From Micromonospora alfalfae (GTDB lineage: Bacteria > Actinomycetota > Actinomycetes > Mycobacteriales > Micromonosporaceae): a DNA stretch of 64,000 nucleotides. This document shows positions 1 through 8,560 of the stretch, piece after piece. A program made the position numbers and the translations under genes. The notes beneath the pieces are model-generated. The model saw only the letters and a list, made by a program, of their open reading frames with translations, had not been told where the DNA came from and did not search any database. The stretch lies in the NCBI RefSeq assembly GCF_022230925.1, contig NZ_JAKKFH010000008.1, forward strand, positions 124,001 to 188,000, written 5' to 3'. The first letter of the stretch is position 1; every line of letters begins with the position of its first letter.

Positions 1-1119
1 CCTGTCGTACTCGGTGAACGACCGGTTGGTGTACGGCGCGTAGATCCAGGTGCGCAGCGAGTTGGCGGCGGTGTCGACCTCGACCAGACGTACCGGGTTG
101 GTGCTGTTGGAGTGGAACGTCTGGAGGAACGAATAGACCTTGTTCCCGTTGACTCCGGTGTCGACCCGGTTGGCGGCGATGCCGGTGTGACCGGAGAAGA
201 CGAACCGGATGTTGGCGTACTGCTTGACCAGGTTGTCGAAGAGGTACTGCGGGCTCGTCGCGCCGTACCCGGCGCTTTGCTCGATGGCGCCGTTGCCGTC
301 GATGTAGTCGTGGGTGACCACGATGACGTTGTGCCGGGGGTTGGCGGCGACGACGCTCCTGGCCCAGTTCACGGCCGCGACCCGGGGCCAGAGTTCCAGG
401 GTCAGCACCATCCACTGCACGCCACCGGCCGTGAAGGTCGAATACGAGTTGTCGACCTTGCCGGCCTCGAACTGCCCCCGGACCGCGCGGTACTGGCCGA
501 CTGTGAAGTACTGGTTGAACACGCCGGTGTCGCGGATGAGTTCGCGGGTGCGGGCGGGGTCGCGGGCCGACCCGCCGACGCCGGTCGCCTGGGTGTCGTG
601 GTTGCCGAGCGCCAGCGCGTACGGGATGGCCGCGTTCTCGATCGGTCGCATCGCGTTACGGGCGATGACGTACTGCGCGTGGTCCGGGGTGTCCCAGTTG
701 ACCACGTCGCCGGAGGAGGTCACGAAGCGCAGGTCCAGCGCGGACCGGTTCTGCACCAACCAGTTCGTGCGGTTGAGGAACCGGGTGTCCGAGCTGTTGA
801 GCACCTCCTGCTGGGTGTCCGGCAGGACGGCGAAGCTGAACTTCGGGTCGGTGGTGCCCGCGGTCTCCATCAGCGCGTACGCGACATGAACGTTGCGGTC
901 GCAGGAGTCGGCCCTGAAGTCGTTGACGAACTGGATCCGCACTGTGTGCTGACCGCCGCCGACCGCCGTGCCGACCGGATAGGTGCCGTAGCTGGTCGCG
1001 CTGACGATTGTGGTCTGGCCGACGTTGACGCCGTCGACAGTCACCCGGACGGTCGGCCAGCCCCCACCCGCGCAACGGAGACTGTCAGCGTCAATTGGTC
1101 CGGGTGCGGAGGCTCCGGG
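1..1119 (-). pseudogene. Calcineurin-like metallophosphoesterase with N-terminal carbohydrate-binding module, 5'-truncated and running off the window
   Basis: The open minus-strand frame carries a calcineurin-type phosphoesterase. A GDVVNW motif, GNHD, VVTHDYID and FSGHTG stand in the order expected for the metal ligands. Upstream, a segment starting DSLRCAGGGWPTVRVTVDG resembles the small carbohydrate-binding modules found on secreted actinobacterial enzymes. The frame is closed by a TGA just before this module, and no ATG, RBS or signal peptide precedes it. The first GTG, at 1044, would cut into the module. The secreted protein has therefore probably lost its 5' end beside the DUF6069 gene. 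The C terminus lies outside the window. The fold is clear; calling it a pseudogene is inference, since a non-canonical start cannot be excluded. Confidence 0.7.
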
Positions 1120-1546
1120 TCAGGACGGGGATCATCACCGCCGCGGCGACGAGGTGCAGCCCGAGCAGAGCGGTGATGGTGGCCGCGTTCGCCCCCGAGA
1201 TGAGGGCCGGGACCAGCGAGAGCGCGCTCAGCGCCACGGCCGTCCAGACGAACCGGTCGGCGGGCCGAGCGCTCCACCGGAGCAGAGCCACGGCGATGAC
1301 GACGCCCACTACCGAGAAGAAGCCGGTCACCACGGTGAACCCGGACAACGGAATCGTCTCGCCGCCATCGGGGATCTCGAAGTCGACGCCGGCGGCCCGG
1401 GCCAGCGCGGCGGCGACGGTGGTGGTCACCATCGCCGCGAGCGTGGCAAACACGCCGGTGCCGATGAGCCCGCGGAATCGGTGGGGGAAGCTGGGGCGGC
1501 CCGTTGTCGGGCCGGCGACGGTCTCGGTGTCCTTCGTGCTGTTCAC
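1091..1546 (-). CDS. DUF6069-like four-helix membrane protein
   Basis: The product is about 151 residues with four predicted hydrophobic segments separated by short loops, including the stretches LIGTGVFATLAAMVTTTVAAALA and VALSALSLVPALISG. This is the size and layout of the actinobacterial DUF6069 membrane family, which has no known function. I chose the GTG at 1546 because a GGGAGA Shine-Dalgarno sits about 4 nt upstream. The same frame stays open upstream to 1831, so a longer fused product is possible. It lies downstream of the sigma factor gene on the same strand, and the last bases overlap the damaged phosphoesterase frame. Confidence 0.65.
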   Translation of the reverse strand: MNSTKDTETVAGPTTGRPSFPHRFRGLIGTGVFATLAAMVTTTVAAALARAAGVDFEIPDGGETIPLSGFTVVTGFFSVVGVVIAVALLRWSARPADRFVWTAVALSALSLVPALISGANAATITALLGLHLVAAAVMIPVLTRSLRTRTN

Positions 1547-1831
1547 GTCGTCTCCCTCATGATGAGGCTGGCGTACAGGATGTGTTGACTGGCGTGTGAC
1601 GGCCCCGGGCGTGAAGACACGCACCCTCGCCGTGCGGCGGCCGGGGTTGCGCAGCGCGCGGACGCCGGTGCCACGCAGCCAGAACCCGGCATCGCGGCCG
1701 AGGACCGGCCCGGGTTCGCCGTCGCGCAACTCCAGCTGCACCCGCCCACTGGTGACGACGCCGAACGCGTCGTACCACTCCGCCGTGACCACCGCGGCAC
1801 GCGCGCCACGGCGCAGCGTGAGCGTCCACAC
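1547..1831 (-). CDS. Small protein-like segment fused in frame to the DUF6069 gene
   Basis: A GTG at 1831 lies 4 nt after the sigma factor stop, with GGAG 8 nt upstream of it. It opens a frame of about 95 codons starting WTLTLRRGARAAVV and containing RVQLELRDGEPGPV and RDAGFWLRGTG. Codon use is actinobacterial and the composition suggests beta strands. There is no stop before the next gene, so the frame runs straight into the DUF6069 protein. Either a stop was lost by an indel or the two parts are one 246-residue protein. I do not recognise a family. Position makes co-translation with the sigma factor likely. Confidence 0.45.
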
Positions 1832-1835
1832 GGGA

Positions 1836-2834
1836 CTACTCCGTGCCGTCCGCCAGCAGGCGGTCCGGCAACCCGAGCCGTGGGAACTGGTCGTCGTGGA
1901 ACGTGACGATCTCGGTGATCGCGCCGCCGGTGATGCGCAGGACGTCGATCGTCAACGGCAGGTACGCGCCGTCCTGCTTGCGCCAGTGGTAGAAGGCGAC
2001 GGCGGGCTGGCGGTTCACCGAGGTGGGGACCGCGCGCAGGCCCGTCATGCCATCGAAGCCATCCTCGACCCAGTTGTTCACCACCGCGTCGCGGCCGACG
2101 TACAGGCCCGGCGTGGGCGGCATCGAGCAGCGGACGTCGTCGCGCAGCATGGTGGCGAGCGCGTCGATGTTCGTGGTCACGCTGGCGTCGGTGAAGCGGC
2201 GCACCAGCTCGCGTGTGCCGGCGTCCTCCTCGCCACCGGTCCAGTCCTGCCGCTCGGCGGGCAGGTGCTCCCGCATCCCGGCGCGAGCCCGCTGCAGGGC
2301 GCTGTTGACCGAGTTGACCGAGTCTCCGAGCAGCTCCGCGACGTCCTTCGCCGGCCAGCCGAGCACGTCGCGCAGGATCAGCACGGCCCGCGGACGCGGC
2401 GCGAGGTGCTGCACCGCTACCAGGTACGCCAGCTCGATCGTCTCCCGCGCGACGGCGACGGTCTCCGGCTCGTCCGCGTCGGCTGCGGGCAGCTCGTCGA
2501 GCAGCCGGTCCGGGTAGGGCTGCAACCACAGCACCTCACCGCCGGTCGCCGGTTCCGGGCGGCGCTTGGCGAGCAGGTCCAGGCAGACGTTGGTGGCGAT
2601 CCGGTACAGCCAGGCCCGGAACGTCGACCGTCCCTCGAACGTCTCCCGTCGCCGCCAGGCGCGCAGGAACGTCTCCTGCACTGTGTCCTCGGCGTCCTCG
2701 AACGACCCGAGCATCCGGTAGCAGTGCACGTGCAGTTCCCGCCGGTGCCGCTGCGCCAGCCCCACGAACGCCGGCTCGTCGACCTCGCCCAGACCGCTCA
2801 CGCCCAGCTCCTCCAGCCGCGTGTCCGCACTCAT
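1836..2834 (-). CDS. ECF RNA polymerase sigma factor with C-terminal SnoaL-like domain (SigG/TIGR02960 type)
   Basis: The protein has 332 residues. Sigma region 2 contains HCYRMLGSFEDAEDTVQETFLRAW, and region 4 contains LILRDVLGWPAKDVAELLGDSVNSVNSALQRAR. The C-terminal 120 residues form an NTF2/SnoaL-like domain ending in FHDDQFPRLGLP. This architecture belongs to the SigG-like ECF group, in which the tail takes the place of an anti-sigma factor. The ATG at 2834 was chosen because AAGGA lies about 10 nt upstream. An in-frame start at 2939 would only add a basic, poorly conserved extension. It directs core polymerase to an unknown regulon and is probably co-transcribed with the two genes downstream. 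Confidence 0.9.
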   Translation of the reverse strand: MSADTRLEELGVSGLGEVDEPAFVGLAQRHRRELHVHCYRMLGSFEDAEDTVQETFLRAWRRRETFEGRSTFRAWLYRIATNVCLDLLAKRRPEPATGGEVLWLQPYPDRLLDELPAADADEPETVAVARETIELAYLVAVQHLAPRPRAVLILRDVLGWPAKDVAELLGDSVNSVNSALQRARAGMREHLPAERQDWTGGEEDAGTRELVRRFTDASVTTNIDALATMLRDDVRCSMPPTPGLYVGRDAVVNNWVEDGFDGMTGLRAVPTSVNRQPAVAFYHWRKQDGAYLPLTIDVLRITGGAITEIVTFHDDQFPRLGLPDRLLADGTE

Positions 2835-2965
2835 CACGTCATCCTTCCGCCTCGTCATGTCCTGTCGTAGGTATGACGGGCGCGGACGCGACAACTCATC
2901 ACCCGGGTCTGATCGGGATGGTGAGTATCTGCGAGTCATGACGCTCGCTGGCGCATCCGCCGCTC

Positions 2966-2996
2966 GCGGCGGCGCGGCGGCGCGGCGGCGCGGCGG
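2966..2996. repeat. Short tandem repeat, 8-bp unit GCGGCGGC, about 3.9 copies
   Basis: Four near-perfect copies of GCGGCGGC stand head to tail just past the stop of the LRV protein gene, in the gap before the sigma factor. This is simple-sequence DNA prone to slippage. No coding role is visible. Confidence 0.8.
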
Positions 2997-2998
2997 TC

Positions 2999-3907
2999 CT
3001 ACCGGGCGGTGCCGCCACCCGATCGGCCCGCACCGGCGGAGGGCCGGTGCGCGATGCGGGGTGCCCGCACGGCGGAGGCGTTGCCCGACCCCGGGCGGTA
3101 GTCCCGTGCCGCGCTGGCCACCATCTCGTCGGCGTCGCGAGCGAGCGCCTGCCGGATGTGCGGCGGAACGACCTCGGAGGTCGCCATCGCCAGTCGGACC
3201 TGCACGGCACGGTCGTCGACCAGGCGGGCGAGGTCCGCCTCGCTCAGCTCGACGGCCCGCACCAGCGCGGCGCGGACGTCGACCACCGGGTCCGCGGCGA
3301 GCGCGCTGCGCTGCTCGGCGGTGGTGCGCGGGTTGCGGGCAACCCCCTTGCGTACGCGTGCGGTGCGATCGGCCAGCAGGGCGTTGATCACGTCGGGGTC
3401 GTGGGTGTGCGTGGCGAGTCGTTCCCGTACCTCGGGTGACACGTCGCCGATCAGCTTGGCGGCCAGCTCCGGCTCCAGGTCACGACTCTCCGCGAGGAGA
3501 CCGCGAAGCTCCTTGTCCGAAGTCTGCGACATGACCTGGCGGATCGACTCGTCGCAGGCCGGGTTGCCGGCGACCGCCCAGCGGACCCACCGGTCGGCGT
3601 CCTTGACCAGGCGCATGAGGTTGGCGATCGAGGTGGAGGGGTTCCTCGCCACGGCCTCCCGGACCTGACGATCATGGTCGCGGGTAAGCGGTCGGAGGGC
3701 CTGCGCGGGTGCGTCGGCCCGAGAGGCGACCGCCTTGCGGACCAGGACCGACGGATCGGACGCCAGGTCGATAAGGGTCATTTGTGGCGTTGTGGGGTCC
3801 TGCGCGAGGGCGAGCCGAGCGTCAGCGCTGCCACCGATCGGACGGTGGGCGGTGGTGCCGGACCCGCTGTGACTGTCGGCTGCGCCGACGTCCTGCTGTT
3901 TCCCCAT
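2999..3907 (-). CDS. Leucine-rich repeat variant (LRV/HEAT-like) repeat protein
   Basis: The product is 302 residues of repeated helical units of about 24 residues. Each has the pattern LASDPSVLVRKAVASR, or AVARNPSTSIANLMRL, with recurring R-xx-VA-x-NP/DP motifs. This is the LRV class of alpha-solenoid, used as a protein-binding scaffold. No signal peptide or membrane segment is present, so it is cytosolic. The first 30 and last 40 residues are low-complexity (Gly, Ser, Ala, Arg) and probably disordered. It starts 12 nt after the SDR stop on the same strand, so it could be the last gene of that operon, though its role there is unknown. Confidence 0.75.
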   Translation of the reverse strand: MGKQQDVGAADSHSGSGTTAHRPIGGSADARLALAQDPTTPQMTLIDLASDPSVLVRKAVASRADAPAQALRPLTRDHDRQVREAVARNPSTSIANLMRLVKDADRWVRWAVAGNPACDESIRQVMSQTSDKELRGLLAESRDLEPELAAKLIGDVSPEVRERLATHTHDPDVINALLADRTARVRKGVARNPRTTAEQRSALAADPVVDVRAALVRAVELSEADLARLVDDRAVQVRLAMATSEVVPPHIRQALARDADEMVASAARDYRPGSGNASAVRAPRIAHRPSAGAGRSGGGTAR

Positions 3908-3919
3908 CCCGCAATCATG

Positions 3920-4708
3920 TCACGCGCCCGGTTCGGCAGTGCCGGCCACGGGCGGGACCCGGGCGGGCAGGCGCAGGCCGGACATGCCGCCGTCCACCGG
4001 CAGCGACGAACCGGTCACCGACCCGGTCGCGGGCGAGGCGAGGTAGACGACGGCGGCAGCAACCTCGTCGGCTGTCACCAGGCGGCCGGTCGGTTGCCGG
4101 GACGCCAGTTGCCGCTTCTCGGCCGTCGGGTCGGGCGCGCCTGCGAGCAGGCGGGCCACCCAGGGAGTGTCCACGGTGCCGGGGGCCACACAGTTGACCC
4201 GGACGCCCTCCGTCACCAGGTCAGCGGCCATGGCGAGGGTGAGGGCGTGCACAGCGCCCTTCGACGCCGAGTACAGGGCGCGTCGGGGCAGGCCGACGGT
4301 CGCCGCGATCGAGGAGATGTTGACGATCGCCGCGGACGACGACCGACGCAGGTACGGCAGGGCGACGGCGCTGGTTCGGGCCACGCCGGAGACGTTGACG
4401 TCGAGCACCCGGCTCCACTGCTCGTCGTCGTCCTCCTCCACAGTGCCCACGGCCGAGATGCCGGCGTTGTTCACCAGGATGTCGATGCCGCCGAACGCCT
4501 CCGCGACCGAGGCGACGGCCGCGCTGAGGGAGGACCGGTCAGCCACGTCCGCCCGGACGCCGATGACGCCGGGATCCTCCAGCAGACCGGACAGCTCCAG
4601 GTCCAGGACACCCACCCGGGCACCGGCGGCGACGAACGCCCGCACGCAGGCAAGGCCGATCCCCGATCCACCTCCGGTCACCACCGCCACGAGACCGTCG
4701 CACCGCAT
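3920..4708 (-). CDS. Short-chain dehydrogenase/reductase
   Basis: The product has 262 residues and a classical SDR layout: cofactor loop TGGGSGIG at residues 11-18, NNAG, the catalytic serine in VNISSIAA, YSASK for the Tyr/Lys pair, and a C-terminal VTGSSLPVDGGM. The start ATG overlaps the upstream FAH stop as TGATG, so the two are translationally coupled. In the non-phosphorylated L-fucose/L-rhamnose route an SDR oxidises 2-keto-3-deoxy-sugar acids and an FAH-family hydrolase cleaves the diketo product. That pairing, with lutABC nearby, suggests the same role here (inference). Class confidence is high; the substrate is not proven. Confidence 0.9.
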   Translation of the reverse strand: MRCDGLVAVVTGGGSGIGLACVRAFVAAGARVGVLDLELSGLLEDPGVIGVRADVADRSSLSAAVASVAEAFGGIDILVNNAGISAVGTVEEDDDEQWSRVLDVNVSGVARTSAVALPYLRRSSSAAIVNISSIAATVGLPRRALYSASKGAVHALTLAMAADLVTEGVRVNCVAPGTVDTPWVARLLAGAPDPTAEKRQLASRQPTGRLVTADEVAAAVVYLASPATGSVTGSSLPVDGGMSGLRLPARVPPVAGTAEPGA

Positions 4709-5547
4709 CAGGCGTCCCGGAGCGTGTTGCGCTGCCGACCGAGGCCGTCGATCTCGACCTCCATCACATCGCCGGCGGCCAGATACGGAAAGCGTCCGGA
4801 GAGTGCCACTCCCTGCGGGGTGCCCGTGTTGATGACGTCGCCCGGATCCAGGACCGTGTACTGGGACAGGTGCCAGACCAGGTGCGCCACGTCGAAGATC
4901 ATGTCCTTGGTGCTGGAGTCCTGGCGGGGCTCGCCGTTGACCCAGGAGCGCAGCCGCAGCGCCTGCGGGTCGCCGATCTCGTCGGCGGTGACCAGCCACG
5001 GGCCGAGCGGCTGGAACGTCTCACAGGACTTGCCCTTCGACCACTGGCCGCCGGAGACCGCGAGCTGGAAGTCCCGCTCGGAGACGTCGTTGGACAGCAC
5101 GTACCCGGCGATGTGCCCGAGGGCGTCGGCCGGTGAGGCGAGGTAGCGGGCCGATCGGCCGATCACCACCGCCAGCTCCACCTCCCAGTCGGTCTTCGTC
5201 GAGCCGCGCGGGATCAGAACCTCGTCGTACGGGCCGACGACGGTGTTGGGCGCCTTGTAGAAGATGATCGGGTCGGTCGGTGGGGCGGCACCGGACTCGG
5301 CGGCGTGCGCGGCGTAGTTCTGCCCCACGCAGAGCACCACCCCCGGCCGGGCGATCGGCGCGCCGACCCGCTGACCGGTGACGTCGATCTCGGGCAGGTC
5401 GGTGGCCTCGCGGGCCCGCCGGACGCCGTCGCCGGCAAGGAACTCGCCGTCGATGTCGACGGTGAGCGACGAGAGGTCGAAGTGCCGCCCGTCGACGTAC
5501 AGCACGGGGCGTTCCCGCCCCACGGGCCCGACGCGCATGAATCTCAC
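4708..5547 (-). CDS. Fumarylacetoacetate hydrolase (FAH) family protein
   Basis: The product has 279 residues. It starts with the short N-terminal beta domain and continues into the FAH fold from VVLCVGQNYAAHAAE. The metal-binding carboxylate segment is TDWEVELAVVIG, followed by GYVLSNDVSERDFQ and the INTGTPQGVALSG motif near the C terminus. Family members hydrolyse C-C bonds of acyl pyruvates, and the 2,4-diketo-3-deoxy-L-fuconate/rhamnonate hydrolases yield pyruvate and L-lactate. The GTG at 5547 has GGAGG 7 nt upstream; the alternative ATG at 5538 is too far from it. The gene is divergent from the GntR gene and first in the FAH-SDR unit. Confidence 0.88.
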   Translation of the reverse strand: MRFMRVGPVGRERPVLYVDGRHFDLSSLTVDIDGEFLAGDGVRRAREATDLPEIDVTGQRVGAPIARPGVVLCVGQNYAAHAAESGAAPPTDPIIFYKAPNTVVGPYDEVLIPRGSTKTDWEVELAVVIGRSARYLASPADALGHIAGYVLSNDVSERDFQLAVSGGQWSKGKSCETFQPLGPWLVTADEIGDPQALRLRSWVNGEPRQDSSTKDMIFDVAHLVWHLSQYTVLDPGDVINTGTPQGVALSGRFPYLAAGDVMEVEIDGLGRQRNTLRDA

Positions 5548-5586
5548 GAACCGACCTCCAGCGCATGGGTCGCAAAGGACCCAATT

Positions 5587-5596
5587 TCCTATAGGA
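5587..5596. promoter_or_regulatory. Palindrome TCCTATAGGA in the FAH/GntR divergent promoter
   Basis: A perfect 10-bp palindrome sits in the 112-bp gap between the divergent FAH and GntR genes, in unusually AT-rich surroundings. FCD-type GntR regulators usually bind short palindromes in their own divergent promoters, so this is the best operator candidate. It also contains TATAGG and could overlap a -10 element. Function is inferred only from position and symmetry. Confidence 0.45.
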
Positions 5597-5659
5597 TGTT
5601 GTTTGGCTCGTGTGTACTCGCTCACACCGGCACAGTCAAGGGCTTGCTGAGGAGACGAG

Positions 5660-6379
5660 ATGGCCCAGCAGGAACCTCGCGAGGGTCGACTTCGTCCCGC
5701 CCGGCGACTCACCCTCACCGAGGACGTCTACGAGTCGATAAAGACGCTGGTCATGGACCACATCCTTCCCCCCGGCGAGCGGGTCAACATCGACGCGCTG
5801 GCCCGGGAGCTGGACGTCTCCCCCACCCCGGTCCGCGAGGCCCTCGCCCGGCTGGAGGCCGACGGCCTGGTCCGGAAACGCCCGCTCTCCGGCTACACCA
5901 CCACGCCGCTGCTGAGCCGCACCGAGTTCGACGACCTGTTCGACGTGCGCCAACTGCTGGAGGGCGCCACCGCCGGACGGGCCGCCACCCATGCCTCCGC
6001 CGAGGCCCGCCAACGGATCAGTGCCGAGGCGGCGGCGAGCATCGACGTGGAGGCCGGCGACGGCTATCGCCGGCACGCCGCGTTCACCGCGCTGGACGCG
6101 AGGTTCCACGACCTGATCGCCGAGGTCTCCGGCAGCCCGCTGCTGCGCGACAGCATCACGCGGCTGCACTCACACCTGCACCTGCACCGGCTGTACTTCC
6201 CGGTCGCCGGCGCGGCGGACACCAACACCGAGCACCAGCGCATCGCCGCCGCCATCGTCGCCGGTGACGCGGCAGCCGCCACCGGGGCGATGCGCTCCCA
6301 CCTCAGCGCCGCCCGGGAGCGTCACCTGCCCGCCTTCGACCAGCTCCCCGTCCCCGCGACACCGCGCGACTCGGCGTGA
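5660..6379 (+). CDS. GntR-family regulator, FCD (FadR) subfamily
   Basis: The product has 239 residues. The N-terminal winged helix contains PTPVREALARLEADGLVRKR, a typical GntR recognition region. It is followed by an all-helical FCD effector domain in which FHDLIAEVSGSP and H residues at LHSHLHLHRL supply likely metal or acid ligands. FCD members often sense carboxylic acids such as lactate or sugar-acid intermediates. It lies 28 nt upstream of lutA and divergent to the FAH-SDR genes, so it probably controls both sides from the shared intergenic region (inference). Confidence 0.9.
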   Translation: MAQQEPREGRLRPARRLTLTEDVYESIKTLVMDHILPPGERVNIDALARELDVSPTPVREALARLEADGLVRKRPLSGYTTTPLLSRTEFDDLFDVRQLLEGATAGRAATHASAEARQRISAEAAASIDVEAGDGYRRHAAFTALDARFHDLIAEVSGSPLLRDSITRLHSHLHLHRLYFPVAGAADTNTEHQRIAAAIVAGDAAAATGAMRSHLSAARERHLPAFDQLPVPATPRDSA

Positions 6380-6407
6380 CCCACCCCCACCCATCCGAGG
6401 AGCCGCC

Positions 6408-7118
6408 GTGCGGATCGCCCTCTTCATCACCTGCGTCAACGACCTCGCGTTCCCGGCCACCGGCATCGCGGTCACCCGCATCCTGCGGCGACTCGGCCAC
6501 ACAGTCGACTTCCCCGCCGAGCAGACCTGCTGCGGGCAGATGCACGCCAATACTGGTTACCGGGCCGAGGCCATGCCGATGGTGCGCAACTACGTCGACG
6601 TCTTCGACTCCTACGACGCCATCGTCGCGCCGTCCGGGTCGTGCACCGCGATGATCCGCGACCAGTACCCGCGCCTGCACCCGGCCGCCACCTCGGTGGC
6701 CGCCCGCACGTACGAGCTGTCCGAGTTGCTCGTCGACGTTCTCGGCGTCACCGACGTCGGCGCGGAGTTCCCGGAGACGGTCACCTACCACCCGACCTGC
6801 CACGGCCTGCGCATGTTGCGCCTCGGCGACCGGCCGCTGACCCTGCTGCGCCAGGTGCGCGGGATCAAGCTGGTCGAGCTGGGCGACGCCGAGGAGTGCT
6901 GCGGTTTCGGCGGCACGTTCGCACTGAAGAACCCGGACGTCTCCACAGCGATGCTCACCGACAAGTGCGCCCGGGTCCGCGACACCGGCGCGCGGGTGCT
7001 CGCCGCGGCCGACAACTCCTGCCTGGCGCACATCGGTGGCGGTCTCGACCGCCACCGCTCGGGCGTACGGGCCGTGCACTACGCCGAGATTCTCGCCGAG
7101 ACGGGAGCCCTCTCATGA
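6408..7118 (+). CDS. lutA: L-lactate utilisation protein LutA (LldE), Cys-rich iron-sulfur subunit
   Basis: The product has 236 residues and the two CCG-type cysteine motifs of the LutA/LldE and heterodisulfide-reductase-like family: EQTCCGQMHANTGY and EECCGFGGTFALKNPDVS. SGSC and HPTCHG supply the other conserved cysteines. With LutB and LutC it forms the membrane-independent L-lactate dehydrogenase that oxidises L-lactate to pyruvate. The GTG at 6408 has GAGGAG about 5 nt upstream. The stop overlaps the lutB start as ATGA. Confidence 0.93.
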   Translation: MRIALFITCVNDLAFPATGIAVTRILRRLGHTVDFPAEQTCCGQMHANTGYRAEAMPMVRNYVDVFDSYDAIVAPSGSCTAMIRDQYPRLHPAATSVAARTYELSELLVDVLGVTDVGAEFPETVTYHPTCHGLRMLRLGDRPLTLLRQVRGIKLVELGDAEECCGFGGTFALKNPDVSTAMLTDKCARVRDTGARVLAAADNSCLAHIGGGLDRHRSGVRAVHYAEILAETGALS

Positions 7119-8560
7119 GCCATCCGGTCGCACCCGCCACCGGGGGCGGGCGGATCCGCACCCCGCTGCCGTTCCCCACCGCCGCCAAGCCGGCCGTCGC
7201 CGACACGCAACTCCGGGCCAACCTGCACAGGGCCACCCGCACCATCCGCGCCAAGCGAGCACGGGTCGTCGACGAGGTACCCGACTGGGAGGCCCTGCGG
7301 GACGCCGGCTCGGCGATCAAGGCGGACGTCCAACGTCGCCTGCCGGAGCTGCTGGAGCAGTTCGAGGCGTCCGCCACCGCTGCCGGCGCCACGGTGCACT
7401 GGGCCCGCGACGCGGCCGAGGCGTGCCGGATCGTTGTCGCGTTGACCCGGGCCACCGGGGCCGACGAGGTCGTGAAGGTCAAGTCGATGGCGACCCAGGA
7501 GATCGAGCTCAACGAGGCGCTGGAGGCCGCCGGGATCGCCGCGTACGAGACCGACCTGGCGGAACTGATCGTGCAGCTTGGCGACGACACCCCCTCGCAC
7601 ATCCTGGTGCCGGCGATCCACTACAACCGGGCCCAGATCCGGGAGATCTTCCAACGTCGCATGGCCGACGCGCCGGCCGACCTGAGCGACGAACCGGCCG
7701 CGCTGGCCGAGGCGGCCCGCGCCCACCTGCGACGGCGTTTTCTCTCGGCCCGGGTCGCCGTCTCCGGCGCCAACTTCGCCGTCGCCGACACCGGCACACT
7801 CGTGGTGGTGGAGTCCGAGGGCAACGGCCGCATGTGCCTCACCCTCCCCGAGACGCTGATCAGCGTCGTCGGCGTCGAGAAGCTGCTGCCGACCTTCACC
7901 GACCTGGAGGTCTTCCTGCAACTGCTGCCGCGATCCTCGACCGGCGAGCGGATGAACCCGTACACCTCGATGTGGACCGGCGTCACCCCCGGCGACGGCC
8001 CGCAGGACGTGCACATCGTGCTCGTCGACAATGGCCGGTCCGCGGTGCTCGCCGACCCGGTCGGGCGGCCGGCGTTGTCGTGCATCCGCTGCTCCGCGTG
8101 CCTCAACGTCTGCCCGGTGTACGAGCGGGCCGGCGGGCACGCGTACGGCTCGGTGTATCCGGGGCCGATCGGGGCGATCCTGTCGCCGCAGTTGACCGGT
8201 GTGGCCGACAATGCCTCGTTGCCGTACGCGTCGACCCTCTGCGGCGCCTGCTACGACGTCTGTCCCGTGAAGATCAACATCCCGGAGATCCTGGTTCATC
8301 TCCGCCAGCAGGCACCGCACCCGCCCGTCGAACGGGCCGCCATGCGCGTCCTGTCCTGGGTGATGCGCAGCCCCCGACGGTGGGCCGCCGCCCTGCGCCT
8401 GGCTCGGGCCGGCGCGGGGCCGCTCGGGGCGTACCGTGAACGGCGCACCGGCGCTCGAACGCTGCGGCGACTGCCCTGGCCCGCCTCGGCGTGGACCCGG
8501 TCGCGCGACCTGCCGTTGCCCGCGCCGCAGACCTTCAGGGAATGGTGGGGAAAGCAGTGA
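7115..8560 (+). CDS. lutB: L-lactate utilisation iron-sulfur protein LutB (LldF)
   Basis: The product has 481 residues. An N-terminal LUD domain is followed by two [4Fe-4S] clusters in a ferredoxin-like segment, CIRCSACLNVCPVYERAGG and CGACYDVCPVKINIPE. The tail contains a short helical region. Length and order match LutB/LldF. It is coupled on both sides by 4-nt overlaps (ATGA with lutA, GTGA with lutC), so the three subunits are made together. Electrons from lactate are passed through these clusters. Confidence 0.94.
   Translation: MSHPVAPATGGGRIRTPLPFPTAAKPAVADTQLRANLHRATRTIRAKRARVVDEVPDWEALRDAGSAIKADVQRRLPELLEQFEASATAAGATVHWARDAAEACRIVVALTRATGADEVVKVKSMATQEIELNEALEAAGIAAYETDLAELIVQLGDDTPSHILVPAIHYNRAQIREIFQRRMADAPADLSDEPAALAEAARAHLRRRFLSARVAVSGANFAVADTGTLVVVESEGNGRMCLTLPETLISVVGVEKLLPTFTDLEVFLQLLPRSSTGERMNPYTSMWTGVTPGDGPQDVHIVLVDNGRSAVLADPVGRPALSCIRCSACLNVCPVYERAGGHAYGSVYPGPIGAILSPQLTGVADNASLPYASTLCGACYDVCPVKINIPEILVHLRQQAPHPPVERAAMRVLSWVMRSPRRWAAALRLARAGAGPLGAYRERRTGARTLRRLPWPASAWTRSRDLPLPAPQTFREWWGKQ

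Noticed and set aside
112..1176. Long plus-strand open frame across the phosphoesterase region
   Set aside because: It is antisense to a frame with clear phosphoesterase motifs and is valine/aspartate-rich in the way typical of shadows in high-GC DNA.
1596..2870. 424-codon plus-strand frame over the ECF sigma gene
   Set aside because: Antisense shadow; the minus strand has unambiguous sigma regions 2 and 4.
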